Shown: positions 12,794 through 23,769, numbered from the stretch's first letter. The stretch: DNA of 64,000 nt from Isoetes taiwanensis (GCA_021234155.1 JAJEKV010000530.1:92912-156911); one strand, 5' to 3'. Program-made: numbers and translations. The notes: generated by a model not told the origin, from the letters alone.

Positions 12794-13677
12794 TTAATGA
12801 GTAGGACACTTTGCAGCCCGGATGTCCCTCCCACCACATGTATAACATTTAAATTCCCCTTTCTCTGCTTTCATTAGTTTAGGACAGTTATTTTTATAAT
12901 ATCCAGGTTCATGGCAATAAAAACAAGTCCCCTTTTCAGTTACTGTTTTGCCCTTTTTCCTAGCATACAGAATTTCAGTAGACTGTTCATCATTTCCCTT
13001 GGCTACTTTCTTCTATTCTATCTCATCTCTAATAATGCTTTCAACTTCGTCTCTATTATTGGCTACATTGCTTATGAATAGTTCTAACTGCTCATTTTCT
13101 ATTACAGCCCTAGCAATGGCAAGAACTTGATACCTTTCAGTAGGATCAACACCAGCACCTCCCAACTCTGCTACAATGTTGTCAAACTTGTTGAAGAATT
13201 CAGAAACATCATCTTCATTATGAAATTTGAGATTCCTGAGCTCATTGTCAAGCAAATCAATTTGAGATGAAGTCTTTTCTTCAAAATGTTTGAGCAAATA
13301 AGACCACATTTCTCTTGGAGATTTATTTCTTAATTTCAACCTTATGGTAGGACTCACCTTTGATGTGATGATTCCCTGTGCTTCTTTTACCCTTGCATAC
13401 CTGGGTTCTCCCCGGATCTAGCTCCAAGAGTTCCAGCAGAGGTAACTTCTTCAGCACTTGCCTCTTCATTTGAGTTTAAAGGTCATGCAACAGATCTTGC
13501 TACTATACTTATAACAGTGTTGGTCTGCATCATATTCTCATTTAGAGGATCTATCAAATCCCAGAGATCTTCTACCTCTAGAATATGCTTGATAACATCC
13601 TTCCAGACTTGAAAGCCTGATCCCCCTTTGTAGACATCAATGCTGCTCAAAAGATTAGCTCCAAAACAATTAGACAT
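12794..13677 (-). pseudogene. Copia-type gag remnant, unit B
   Basis: This second copy of the gag remnant has the same start (MSNCFGANLL), UBN2-type core and internal stops. Its central part is more continuous than in unit A: the minus frame 13357-13013 reads LKFHNEDDVSEFFNKFDN, where unit A carries an extra CATT. In the second zinc knuckle the bases read cccggatgtccc where unit A has ccagatgtcccc. That breaks the knuckle frame here but not in unit A. The two copies therefore complement each other's defects, which points to sequence errors rather than decay. Confidence 0.78.
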
Positions 13678-13709
13678 CCTGAATACAATTCAACACCACT
13701 ACAACCTTT

Positions 13710-13721
13710 GCTCTGATACCA
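13710..13721 (-). promoter_or_regulatory. Primer binding site (initiator tRNA-Met), copia remnant in unit B
   Basis: The minus strand reads tggtatcagagc, the standard plant LTR-retrotransposon primer site complementary to the 3' end of initiator tRNA-Met. It lies 2 nt from the LTR end at 13724. Confidence 0.85.
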
Positions 13722-13723
13722 GA

Positions 13724-14328
13724 TGTGAGTATTAGAGTCAGTGGCAAATCTTAACTTCAACTATGCATCAATGAGATGCGATAGCTATGTTAAAATCCTC
13801 CTTTTATCTCAACCAATAACCATAACATATAACAATTTCTCATGTTCAATGATAGAAGCACTTGACCTTATATTTAAAATTAATAACCTTTGAGAATTCT
13901 CCAATGTTGTGCTGTAGCAATGAGATCGCCAAAAATACTGTAGCAACCTTAATTTGTGAATTAGGTTGCGAAATACTGTCCAATCTGCATGCTCTGATCT
14001 CTGTATATAATGAACTGGTTTTCACCGAGGTTTAAAGGTCTATTCCGACGGTTAGGGAAGCAAATGTTTAGCTCGGTGTGGTCGACTACACCTTCTTACC
14101 ATTTTTGAATAAACATTGCCTCCAATAGTTACCACCTCAATATAAACATAATAGTAACTATTCCCCTTAATGAATAATGGGTCATTTAATAACGATTCAA
14201 CATATATAAGTCCTGTAACAAATATTGCATGTGTGCTAATCTAGCTGCATATGTACAGAACAACTGTATATACAAGTTCTCTGTGATTCTTCCCAGCATG
14301 AATTATGCAATGATCTTGATTTCTAACA
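13724..14328 (-). repeat. Copia 5' LTR, unit B
   Basis: It is 605 bp long with TG...CA ends: minus strand TGTTAGAAATCA at the right and ACTCACA at the left. An intact PBS follows it. The 3' LTR and all of pol are missing. Confidence 0.78.
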
Positions 14329-14341
14329 TTAACTTGGCTCT

Positions 14342-14940
14342 GTGGAGGTAAAGGATATGAAGTTACTACCAATTATACCATGCCGCTGGATGCCTACTGT
14401 CTTAAGGTCTTCTCTATCTGGAATTGCTCAGAAGAGGAAGCAATTCAGGTTATTAGGAAAGGATGGAACAGGTGGCTTGTGCTCAACAAGAGCCTTAGAA
14501 CGAATGCATACAGGGCCAAATTTGATAGTCCTCTATAGAACGAATGCATACGAATGTCCTCTTTGATGTGGACAGCAGGAAACCACTCCACATGTCTTTA
14601 TTTGCCCCTGGCTCACTCCCTTTTGGGACTGGATCACTTCCTATATTGGCTTTGTCCCTAGAAATGACGGGATATTTTCCTCTTTTTGCACCATAGCCAT
14701 CCATTCCTTGGTATCATAAGGGTTCTGTATTTATGGTCAATTTGAAAGCTTAGGAACAAGGTTGTCTTCTCTGAAATTCCACTAAAAATTCCAGATTTGA
14801 AGGCCTCAGTACAATTAGAAATAGCTGATGCTGCTATGGCACACAAAATTTTAAAAGGATCTAAATATGATCCATGCTGGGATAGTTTAACTTCCTTTCA
14901 AGGCTTCTTCAACTTTTTTCTACTTATCTTGACAATCTAA
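14342..14940 (+). pseudogene. LINE 3' fragment, unit B
   Basis: This is the unit B copy of the LINE tail, with the same zinc-binding signature and stops as unit A. It was duplicated with the array and is absent from unit C because that copy ends earlier. Confidence 0.65.
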
Positions 14941-15119
14941 ATGGCACCATTGATAGATTATTTGGTTAGAAAACATATGGCGGAGGGCACGCTCAGGAAG
15001 TTCCTTCTGACCGACTAATCTGAACTAGCAAGAAGCCATTGAAGCACTCTAATGAGTCAAAACTGAAGTGATTGGAAGCAAAATCCTGCAGAGGGTCATG
15101 GCTGATGATGATTATGGCA

Positions 15120-17360
15120 ATTCAATCCGGAGCTAAAGCCATACTTTCAAGAGAAACCGGGGATACATGAAGGCTTTTGAGATGCTTGGATCTTACATCT
15201 TATGGATTCACCACTTATGGGCCAGTGGAACTTGATCGATTGATGCTTGAACACATCAGAGAGGCCTATCCTATTATAACACTGGATGGAGTGTTCGGCA
15301 TGTGATCTGCTATAAGAACTTGCACTGTATTTTTGCAGACTTAAATATTTAAATCCACTCATAAAGTGGTGGTAGCTGGTTTATTCTACTACCTCTATTG
15401 TATCAGGGGTTCTCTACCTTTGTAATTTTGTATACTCATGTATTTTTGCATGTAATATAATACAACTGTCGTTTCCACAACACAAAACAAGGTGCTACGC
15501 ACGACGGGTTGCCCTCCAGTGGCCCAAAAGTGTGTTTTCATGTTTCTTGTTGTCGTTTTATTTTCATGGTTCTTGTTAGATCATTTCATGTGTCAGGGCT
15601 TATTAATGGTTTGAATGGGGGTTTTGTTTTGTGTTGTTTTGTTTTGTTTTGTTTATGAATCGTACTAGAAACGTGTGCCCGGCGATGCCGGGCATTGTTC
15701 ATGGACATGTGGGATGGATAGATGTTATGGCTTTTGTACGCAAAATAATAAAAATACTAAAAATATAACCATGTGATAAGATGAGGCATTCATACTGATG
15801 TTATTACCTTAAAGTGCTTGTAATTATTCCCCAAATCTTATTATAGTATAAAAATCTATTTTATGTAAAGCATACTTGGACTTGAAGAAATAAATTTTGA
15901 TTTCCTACTTGTAAAACTTGAAATGGGATGATGGGTGGATGGGATGGGGGAACATTGTGTAGAGAGGACGCATTGCAAAGTGTGTGAAACTTGGAATGAA
16001 TATTCGAAAATTTATTATATACGTCCCATGGTGCATATGTCAACGTGCTCTTACATGGTGGAGAACAAATGAATACTTTGCTTGTATTACTGCTGATATA
16101 AAGTATATTGTTATCCAAACATTACCACATAGATTTCCAAAATGCCATCTTTGAAACCCAAGAGCCCAAAATTATTCTAGAAAAAAACATACAAAAGCTT
16201 TACAATGGAGTAGTTAAAACAAATTCCTGTAGTAACAATGTAGTGTGTATCACATGTCCGATGGGGACTGCCTTTAATAGGCGTGACGTTAAAATCTCTT
16301 CTTCTTCTTCTTCTTCCTATGCTATGCAATATGATTCTTGCGCGTCCTTGCCACCATTTTATACAATTTATAATCCCTACTTGCTGTTAGATAAAGTAAA
16401 TGTGGGTGTCACGCATTCTTGTGATACATAATAAATACAAAACACATTCTATGATACATAATAAACACAAAAAGAAAGGATCACATATTTCATAGAGCAA
16501 GAAGACATGAATACGGGGTGATGCCAGATTAGATCTGGCATGTAACTATTATTTATCACCTTCAAAACATGTTTGCCTTGAAGAAAGACAAAAATGCTAG
16601 CATATTGTATGCTTTGTCAATAGTTTTGAGCTTTTAAGGAGCACTTTTTCGTATTCGAGGTCAAAAAAGAAAGTGAAATTTGCGACATCAAAACATTTAT
16701 GCGGTTGTAAGGCTTATTACCTAAATCTACTTTGTAAGAAAGATAATAAAACCGACTAACTCCTATAATGTTGTCCTCAATACGGATCAATCTCGAATAA
16801 TAATAAACCAACCTTTGCTGTAAGAAAATTCATCTTCACAAAGCAAAAATAGCATAGAAGAATGAAAACCACAATAAATTAATGGAAGATTAAGAGAAAG
16901 AGATGCATGTACGCAATGTTTTGAGAAACCTCAGTAGCTCCTAAAAGTCGAAGTACATGGCGAAATAGAGCATAAATTTATATTTGCTATTGCATTGGTC
17001 GAGGGGCGAATTTTGCCGGATCATGTCAAGTTGACTCTAAATTGAGAAGATGAGTCAAATGCTACATGACTCTCACATGACCCTCCCTTTTCTTTTTTTC
17101 TCTCTTTTCTTCTTATGGCAATGCGCATTTAGGGAAAGGTTCTTGATCTCCATTGATGGACCCGGACATCATCACACGTGTTAAAGAGTTTGGAAATTAG
17201 TGCCTTTTTGCTCAGTGATCTTCTCTATTCATGTGTTTTTCCGTTGATGCTAACTGTTCACTTAAATTCCGCTTCCTCCTCAAAGTTATGCTTAGGACTC
17301 TTACCATATTTGAAACAGGGAAGACATATGGGACTATCTTTGCACCAAAAGACCTCAGCA
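15120..17360 (+). repeat. Tandem array unit C (partial, ~2.24 kb)
   Basis: This third copy matches 4413-6657 of unit A and 9760-12003 of unit B, then stops abruptly after gacctcagca. Beyond that point units A and B continue acacaaacc, whereas here unrelated sequence (ggttttaactcc) begins. It contains the Helitron-type terminus (15665) and the CTT repeat but not the TIR element, gag, copia LTR or LINE. The array therefore has about 2.4 copies. Confidence 0.92.
15665..15693 (-). mobile_element. Helitron-type 3' terminus, unit C
   Basis: Same structure as in units A and B: hairpin 15677-15693 and CTAG 15665-15668 on the minus strand. It is present although unit C is truncated on the right. Confidence 0.6.
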
Positions 17361-19065
17361 GGTTTTAACTCCTACGTTTAAGATATTGCCAGTTTATGTA
17401 GTTGTATGATTTTGCAGATACCATATAGACACAGATATCACAGGCTTCACAACCATATGTTATGTTAGCAGTGCCCATATACTATGCTCCTTCTAAAGTA
17501 TGCCCTTTCCTGTATACTGTTCTTGGCAAAGAAAGAATGAAAGAGCGGACATAGAAGTTCTGTGCTTTTTGCTCGTATGATACTGTTCTTGGCATCCTTG
17601 GCATTCCTCTGAACTTGGCCAGAATATGTTATACAACTGTACTTCCGAATAGAGTAAAACAAAGTAAAAACAAACTACAATAAAGTAACTGCAACTCATT
17701 CTGAATGATGATTGCATACAAAGAATCAAACACGTTTTTCATTGAATCAAAATATAAAAGACGTACTTCTGTAGTTTAAATAATGTGAGAACATGAGACA
17801 TTAATGATTGTGCAACTAATGAAGCTCGTATGACAGAGACAGCTAAAAAAGATAAATTTTTGCATGTTGGTACACTTGCCATAATACTGTCTAATTGAAA
17901 GAGAACTATTTACCACTTTATCTAGTTCAAATTGATCATCTTACTGATTTTTCCCATTTAATGACCCATTCAAATCTATCAACATTATTCTCATAGCAAC
18001 ATCCAATTCTAAAATAGTCAAATACATACCTACTTTATCAAGCTATAGAATCTCGTATCAAATAACTTAGATTTGTGTATACTTCCCATTATACTTAACT
18101 GAAAAGCGGGGCCCTGCATATATACAAAACATGCTCATCAGAAAAATTATACTGTCATGTGTCTGAATTCTCCAAACCATCAATAATTTCATCATATATT
18201 TCAGTAATTTAAATAATGAAGAACCAGGGTAACATCTGATTGAAAATTCTATAAACGGATCAAGGGTGAAACTTCAGATAACTAATCCATACTCCCATGA
18301 GCATTTATACCTACATGAAATATAAATACTCTTCGCTTTGGATCATCACGGGCTATTTGGAGTTTACCCATCAATCTTTGACTTCAATTCCTTTGCCTCA
18401 TAGTATTTCTAAGATTTTTCGTATATCTGACTTGTTCTTGGCACATAGATGAAAGTATAAGATCACAATCATACCGTAATAACAGCAGGCATTAGGCTTT
18501 AAATTATAATTATTCCTTTGTATCTCACTTATTTGGCTTGCCCAACAATCAAAACTATGATACTACATTGAAAAAAATAGAGGCATTATGCTTTAGATAA
18601 ATGCAGTTGTATATATAGGAGTTTGAAAACATGCCTCCCAATTGACAAAGAACGAATTTCGGTCTCCCATTCACAATATTTAGTACAAAGAACGAATTTC
18701 AGTCTCCCATTCTAGATCACAATATTTAGTTTTATGAGATCATAAAACGTTTACATGACTTGTAACAAGGTATGTTAAATTTTATAAAATCAATATCCAT
18801 CAGTTACAAAAGTGAAAACGGGATTCCACAAGCAGTTCTAATAACAGAGCATGTGGTTACAATCCAAGTTCATAATGGGCATCTTTTACGTGCATAAGAT
18901 ATATAAACTCTTCCATACATATATGTTTGCATAGCAATTGGCGTGAATATTCTCTTTTATCTATGATATTTTGGGTGAGGACTTGCTAACAGGAACTTAA
19001 TAGATATGCATGGCACCTAAAAACAAACATGCAAAGAAAAAATCGGCCTCCGCAATTGGAGAGAG
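17361..19065. other. Gene-free stretch between the array and the Crinkler-like gene
   Basis: AT-rich sequence. I see no convincing coding region. It holds one short tandem duplication at 18646-18730 and is directly downstream of the minus-strand gene that ends at 19066, so part of it may be 3' UTR. Confidence 0.5.
18646..18730 (+). repeat. Two-copy tandem repeat (~40/45 bp)
   Basis: caaagaacgaatttc...tctcccattc...acaatatttagt occurs twice, back to back (18646-18685 and 18686-18730). The first copy reads cggtctcc where the second reads cagtctcc, and it lacks tagat. It is another CAG/CGG difference. Confidence 0.8.
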
Positions 19066-22000
19066 TTAAAATCCCCATGAAGGAAGCTCAGATTCGCAGA
19101 CATGCAGTACTTCAGACTGGCCCGCAAGTGGCGATCGTACCTTCAAGTCTGCATCAGTTTCTGTGATGCCAAGTTGCTTGGCCTCAGAGGTGCTATACTC
19201 ACGCTCTAATATCTCTAGTCCAGCCGATGTTCTTGCATCATCAAGCCTGCGTTTTCTGTTTTTCATCACTTGTTTAGCATTATCTGACCGCTGTTTCGCA
19301 GAATCCCACATCTTTTCTGCTGCTGCCTTTACTTTTTCAGGCTCTGGCAACTTAAATTCCTGAAGCTTTAACGTTTCTGTGGCTGCTGCTTTGTCACAAG
19401 TCCCCACAGGAAGCTCATACTGGGCATAGTACCTCCCTATAAAAGGAAGCAAACTGTCATGGCGTTCCCTATCCTGTCCCTTCAGATTTTTCCACAATAA
19501 GCCCTTCCAATGCTGCCCTGGAGTGACAATGATGTAGGAAGTTAACTCCTCATAGCTCGTCATCTCCCACATGAATGCTGCTGTCTCTAATAGTTTCTGC
19601 TCCAAAATGCTGTGCGTCTCGGATATTGTAGCCTGGCCCATAATATTTGGTTTGAATAGCAGAAAGTCCACTAGAGGGTTGTGCATCCTTGGGAGCCAAA
19701 GGTACTGTGTTAAATCCTCTCCATCTTCTCTTGCCTTCTCAATATCAGCCAGATGTTTGTAATGCCTAATCTTCCTCTTCCCCACCTCAAGTATCAACTG
19801 AGAAGGATAAGCATTTACTGCCCGCGCCCACTCAGGAGTATCACCAATTGATACTGCTACCAGTCTAGTCTGCCTCTCCGACCAGAAATGAGCCATACAA
19901 TATTCGTATCCGTATCCACGCAAGGAGGCAGTGATGGGCTGAAATTCTGTAGCTTTCACAAACGCCACCACTTCGTCCCTCTTGACATCCCAGTAGCGGT
20001 CAAAATATGCGTTGGCAAGGTAGTCGGTAGCAAACTCTACAGTGTAGTCCTCGTAGTTCAGAGTTTCCGGATCCATTTCAAAGAGCCTGCAGGGAAGAAA
20101 TGACGAGAGAAACAGCGAAGCATGTTGCAGAGTCACCTTGTCAATGACAAACTGCAGCCTTGATATGTCTTTTGCTAGCGATTCTTCTCTGAAGACCACT
20201 CTCGGAACATAGCCCCATTGTTGAACAATTTTCTCCACATCTGGTATGGTGAGATTCAATTCTATCTGCATTAGCTCATAAAATTCGTCTTTGTCTTTCC
20301 TCCATGGGGGCAGAATCTTCGTGACCAGTGGCACTCCCCCAATTTTGTCAATTAAGTTCGTATTATTCTCATCTGGACTGGCAAAGAGCATAACGTTCCC
20401 AAAATGCTCCCCCATGAACTTCTGATCAACCAGATGCAAAACTTTCCTGCCTGCTAACGGGGGGATGCTGTTGCTGTAGCTTACAGACCCATCGCGATAA
20501 AAGCACACCCATGACTTAGTTAGGTCCCCAACAACGAGCTGCACTACCAAATCGTAGTCCAAGTCCCAGTCTGCCTCTAACCCAGGATTTCCTGTGACTG
20601 CCCCTACCATCATAACCACGTACCACATAAAAGCCGACTTCCCAATGCCTGGCGGCCCGCTAACATGGACGTACTTAGGTCTAGGTTCTTGATATGCCTT
20701 CAAGGCCACTTTAAGAAAGTCAGAGAAGCACCTTCTCACGTATAGCCCCTTCCTACGAGGAACAAACATGCTGTACTTGTTGTGGAGTTGATGCCATTCC
20801 TTTACAACAATGTGGCCGGTGATCTCGTTTGGCTTGCGACGTCTGCATGCCAACCAGAAACTCTGGAGCAAATCTAATCTCTCAGCATCTGCAATCAGGT
20901 AGCCTTAGCACTCCACACAAAAAGAAAGAATAGACAAGGGACTACAGAAAAGGAAACAAAAGACACAAACTATGAGGCCATAAAACAGTGTAAGAACCTC
21001 CAGGAGGAAAAATCTCTTGTCTTACAGAGAATGTAAACAAAAAAAACTCTGCTCTAACAGAACATATAGATTTATCTCTGTTTTAAGTTGAGTTTGACGG
21101 GAGTAGCTTATTTGTTCCTTTAACTGCTGCAAGAAAGGACTACAAGCAAGGGCCCTATCATTTACCTATGAACAAGATTCAGAACCATAATAAGAATAGA
21201 TATGGGTGGTTAACCAGGTCAGAGTTTTGCAGGCATAGTATTCACACAACTGCAGACTCGACATATTCTGGACCATAAGGATCATACCAACTAATTTGGC
21301 GGGTTCATTCCTTATAAGTAAGACGAATGGAATATACAAAAAGGGAGGAAGTGAGGAAAACATATTCTATCTTCTTATATTCCCATAGGACAAAATACAT
21401 GCACAAACGAACAAAAAAACAGAAACACAAATGGTATTTCCAAAGATCCAAACACGTTCTTACCGTCTCCCGGGGCTGCAACAACTGGGCCTACAGGGGC
21501 TGCAACAACTGGGCCTACAACATTGCCTACAACATTCGAAACAGATTTAAGTTAGAATGAGAAACAAAAAAATCAACAGCAAAAAACACGAAAACAAAAA
21601 AGACCATAGCTCCTGCTATGTAAAAATGCAATAGCTATGGCCAATGCCCTTAGGAAAAAGGAGTTAGACAAAGGAGTTCTGTACCTTTTTAGTTGATTGA
21701 ATTAGGAGCCCAACAATCCATACTATGAGCATTTCTCACTTGTTATATGGCCAAATGCAACTAATTTCGACAAAAGAACATGATTTCAATCCAAGAAATG
21801 CACAGAACATGATTTCAATCCAAGAAATGCACAGAACAATGCAAACATTAATATCTCAAGAAATATCTAAATGTGGAATTGCCGCTGCCGCATGTGGAAT
21901 ATAGAAAAAGGGAGGAAGTGAGAAAAACATCTTCTATGTTCTTATATTCCTACAGGACAAAATACATGCAAATAAGAACAAAAAACAGAAACACAAATGG

Positions 22001-22395
22001 TATTTCCAAGGAATCCAAACACGTTCTTACCGGATCCGGGGGCTCCAACACAAAACAGACTTCAGTAAGAATGAACAGCAAAACAATAAAAATAAAAGGG
22101 CAAGCATTCACGGAAAAGAAAATGAAAACAGTTGTGCAGATCCGGCAATAGAGCTTTTCGAAGATCCAAAAAAAATTGGAAGCAGTTTACCTGCAGGGAT
22201 GTATAGAATATTGTCCCCTGGATAGATCAAATCCGGGGCCGTAAGGTACATTTCATCCTGCTTCAGAAGGCCAACATGGCCCATCTTCTCCAAATTAGCG
22301 AGCACGTGCTCGACTTTTACCCCTGTTAAATCAGCACGGATCTTACAAATCTCAGTACCCTCTTGTGTCTTGATGGAGATCCCCGTTGCTGCCAT
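19066..22395 (-). CDS. Crinkler/RHS-like P-loop NTPase with short N-terminal header, four exons
   Basis: Exons on the minus strand: 22395-22191, 22042-22031, 21475-21464 and 20888-19066, all with GT-AG borders and all introns in phase 1, predicting 683 aa. Exon 1 (ATG at 22395) encodes a ~68-aa header (ISIKTQEGTEICKI ... PGDNILYIPA). The two 12-nt exons add APGS and APGD. The last exon carries Walker A GPPGIGKSAF about 155 residues in, then LLxFASPDE-type and WGYVPRVVF motifs resembling the sensor and GG-P-R-YV region of RHS/Crinkler ATPases. A GYGYEYCMAHFW segment and a basic C-terminal helix with KNRKRRLDD (possible nuclear signal) follow. Family knowledge: Crinkler-RHS proteins pair such ATPases with a nuclease-like part and occur in some plants. 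The biochemical role here is inferred. If only exon 1 and the last exon are joined, the frame also holds. Confidence 0.78.
21327..21475. repeat. Intron-microexon duplication, copy 1
   Basis: About 149 bp (gaatatacaaaaagggagg... through the microexon) closely matches 21893-22042. The duplication created the second microexon. Confidence 0.85.
21464..21475 (-). other. 12-nt microexon 2 of the Crinkler-like gene, with nested upstream acceptors
   Basis: The minus strand reads ttgcag|ccccgggagacg|gtaagaacg. The donor context is identical to microexon 1. It adds Ala-Pro-Gly-Asp. Four further AG acceptors upstream would give exons of 27, 36, 51 or 63 nt (starts at 21490, 21499, 21514, 21526). All are multiples of three with no stop, so every choice keeps the frame. 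Confidence 0.55.
21777..21834 (+). repeat. 29-bp tandem duplication inside intron 2
   Basis: aacatgatttcaatccaaga... is present twice, identically, back to back (21777-21805 and 21806-21834), between the two microexons. Confidence 0.9.
21893..22042. repeat. Intron-microexon duplication, copy 2
   Basis: Partner of 21327-21475. The offset is about 566 bp and the orientation is the same. Both copies end at the first base of the microexon donor side and carry the same GTAAGAACGTGTTTGGAT donor context. Confidence 0.85.
22031..22042 (-). other. 12-nt microexon 1 of the Crinkler-like gene
   Basis: The minus strand reads ...gtgttggag|cccccggatccg|gtaagaacg. The acceptor is preceded by a pyrimidine-rich run and the donor is GTAAG. 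In phase 1 it adds Ala-Pro-Gly-Ser. It lies in a ~150-bp segment (21893-22042) that is duplicated at 21327-21475. Confidence 0.55.
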
Positions 22396-22597
22396 GGCCA
22401 AACTAACGCCAAAACTGACTTAATCACAAAAGAAATCTTGAGAAGGCGCTCAGGTCTTGAGAAGGCGCTCCCAGGCTGTGTATAACAAAACATACTCACA
22501 GAAAAGGTCGTCATGCATGTTGAGTTGGAGCTTCTGCTAACTACCAAAAAAAAAAAAATGTCGAGTCATATAAATGCATTATGCAATTCTGTCGGCA

Positions 22598-22629
22598 ATA
22601 AATTTGGTTTGCCGGCAAACCAAATTTAT
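22598..22629. promoter_or_regulatory. Perfect 32-bp palindrome upstream of the Crinkler-like gene
   Basis: The sequence ataaatttggtttgcc is followed at once by its exact complement, giving a 16-bp-armed palindrome with no loop. It lies about 200 bp upstream of the ATG at 22395, in the presumed promoter or 5' UTR. An operator-like or cruciform role is inference. It could also be the junction of a small deleted element. Confidence 0.5.
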
Positions 22630-23769
22630 CTTTGCCCCTTTTGTTTATCTTTTGTATACAGGAAAGGGGCATGTAACTGGCCTTTCATGTAACGTGAAAA
22701 CCAGTTAAAAGCTATTCTGTGGCACGGAATGGAGGGTAGATCACTGGAATGCAGTGTAGAACCAATGGAAAAAAGGTAAATCGTGGAATGGAGGTGGGGA
22801 ATTTAACCGATTTCTTTCTAAGAACTTCCCGGCTTTGAAAACCAAAATGCCGGCGTGGCAAGATAGTATTGGACAAAAGAGGAGAATAGCTCTTAACTGG
22901 TTTTTACGTGTAATGGACCGCACCCTAGATCGGGCGGCCCACATTAACTCTTTGAATAGACGGTCGTGATCATTCCAGAAAAAAAAGGGCAAAAAGCGTT
23001 CTTTAGATTTCTTTAGGGTTTCGTTTCAGATAAGGCAAAAAGAACCATTCCGTCTAGAGCAGCAGGGGCAAGTTGGATTTACCCGAAGCTCATCTTTGGA
23101 AATCTATTGACCAAAGAACTATGATTTTCTATGAGCAAAAAGTTCATTATTGAGGTCGCAATGGATATGGTGCAAAGCTTGCCAACATTTTTTCTATAGA
23201 GTTCATTATTGAGACGGCAAAGAGATGGTCGTTACGTCGTTACAAGCGAGGTTTGGATGCCTAATTTTGATTTATGTTCAAGATAAGGTTCGAATAGGCC
23301 TAAGCCTGGCTGGGAATGATTTTTTCAAGTGTTTGGCAACAATATGTCCATTAAAGGAGATCATGTGATTACGAAATGCAAACCCACCGAAAACCGGACT
23401 AAGGTTACATTTAAACCCGATCTTGCACGATTCAAGATGACATACTTGGAAGAGGATCTTTGTAGCGCTACCATGTCTAAGCGTGTTCGGACATGGCCGG
23501 ATGTCCGGGTAAGACAAGAAAAGTGGAACCGAATGGCGGCAGAAAGAGCTCCCGGCAATTGGGGATCAGTCGTCATATCGGTCGAGAAAAGAGCTCAAAG
23601 CATGACAGATCGGGATATTATAACAACAAATGTTTTTTTCGCATGGCGTAACACGACTTTACCAATATGGTGATTCCCATTCCTCAGTGCTCACTTGCTA
23701 AGAAGGTATCATTCCAACTCCCTAGGCATTCTCTATATTTGCATTACTTAAGCAAGATAAGTGTTTCAG
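22630..23769. other. Upstream region without recognised genes
   Basis: It contains a motif (gtaatggaccgcaccctagatc, about 22911-22932) whose complement-like form recurs near 58328-58349 (agatctagggcgtggtccat). That points to a shared dispersed repeat. The open frames at 23278-23673 look like chance ORFs, and no family was recognised. Confidence 0.4.

Larger units (their letters stand above)
9760..15119 (+). repeat. Tandem array unit B (full, ~5.36 kb)
   Basis: This is the second copy, in the same orientation and directly abutting unit A. It carries the same series of parts: Helitron-type terminus at 10305, TIR element about 12172-12416, gag remnant 12794-13677, copia LTR 13724-14328 and LINE fragment about 14342-14940. 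Just before 14328-14940 ends, it has an extra ~15 bases near 15000 compared with unit A. The junction at 9759/9760 reads tatggcaattcaatcc, which is the uninterrupted version of the site occupied by the gypsy LTR in unit A. Confidence 0.93.

Noticed and set aside
4413-17360. LTR-internal-LTR-internal-LTR reading of the array (2.24-kb shared part as an LTR)
   Set aside because: The shared segment ends in CA on the right but has no TG start, no PBS and no polypurine tract at its borders on either strand. A plain tandem duplication fits better.
23329-23673. 114-aa plus-strand ORF as a gene
   Set aside because: It is overlapped by two antisense frames of similar length, with no motif and no plausible splice context.
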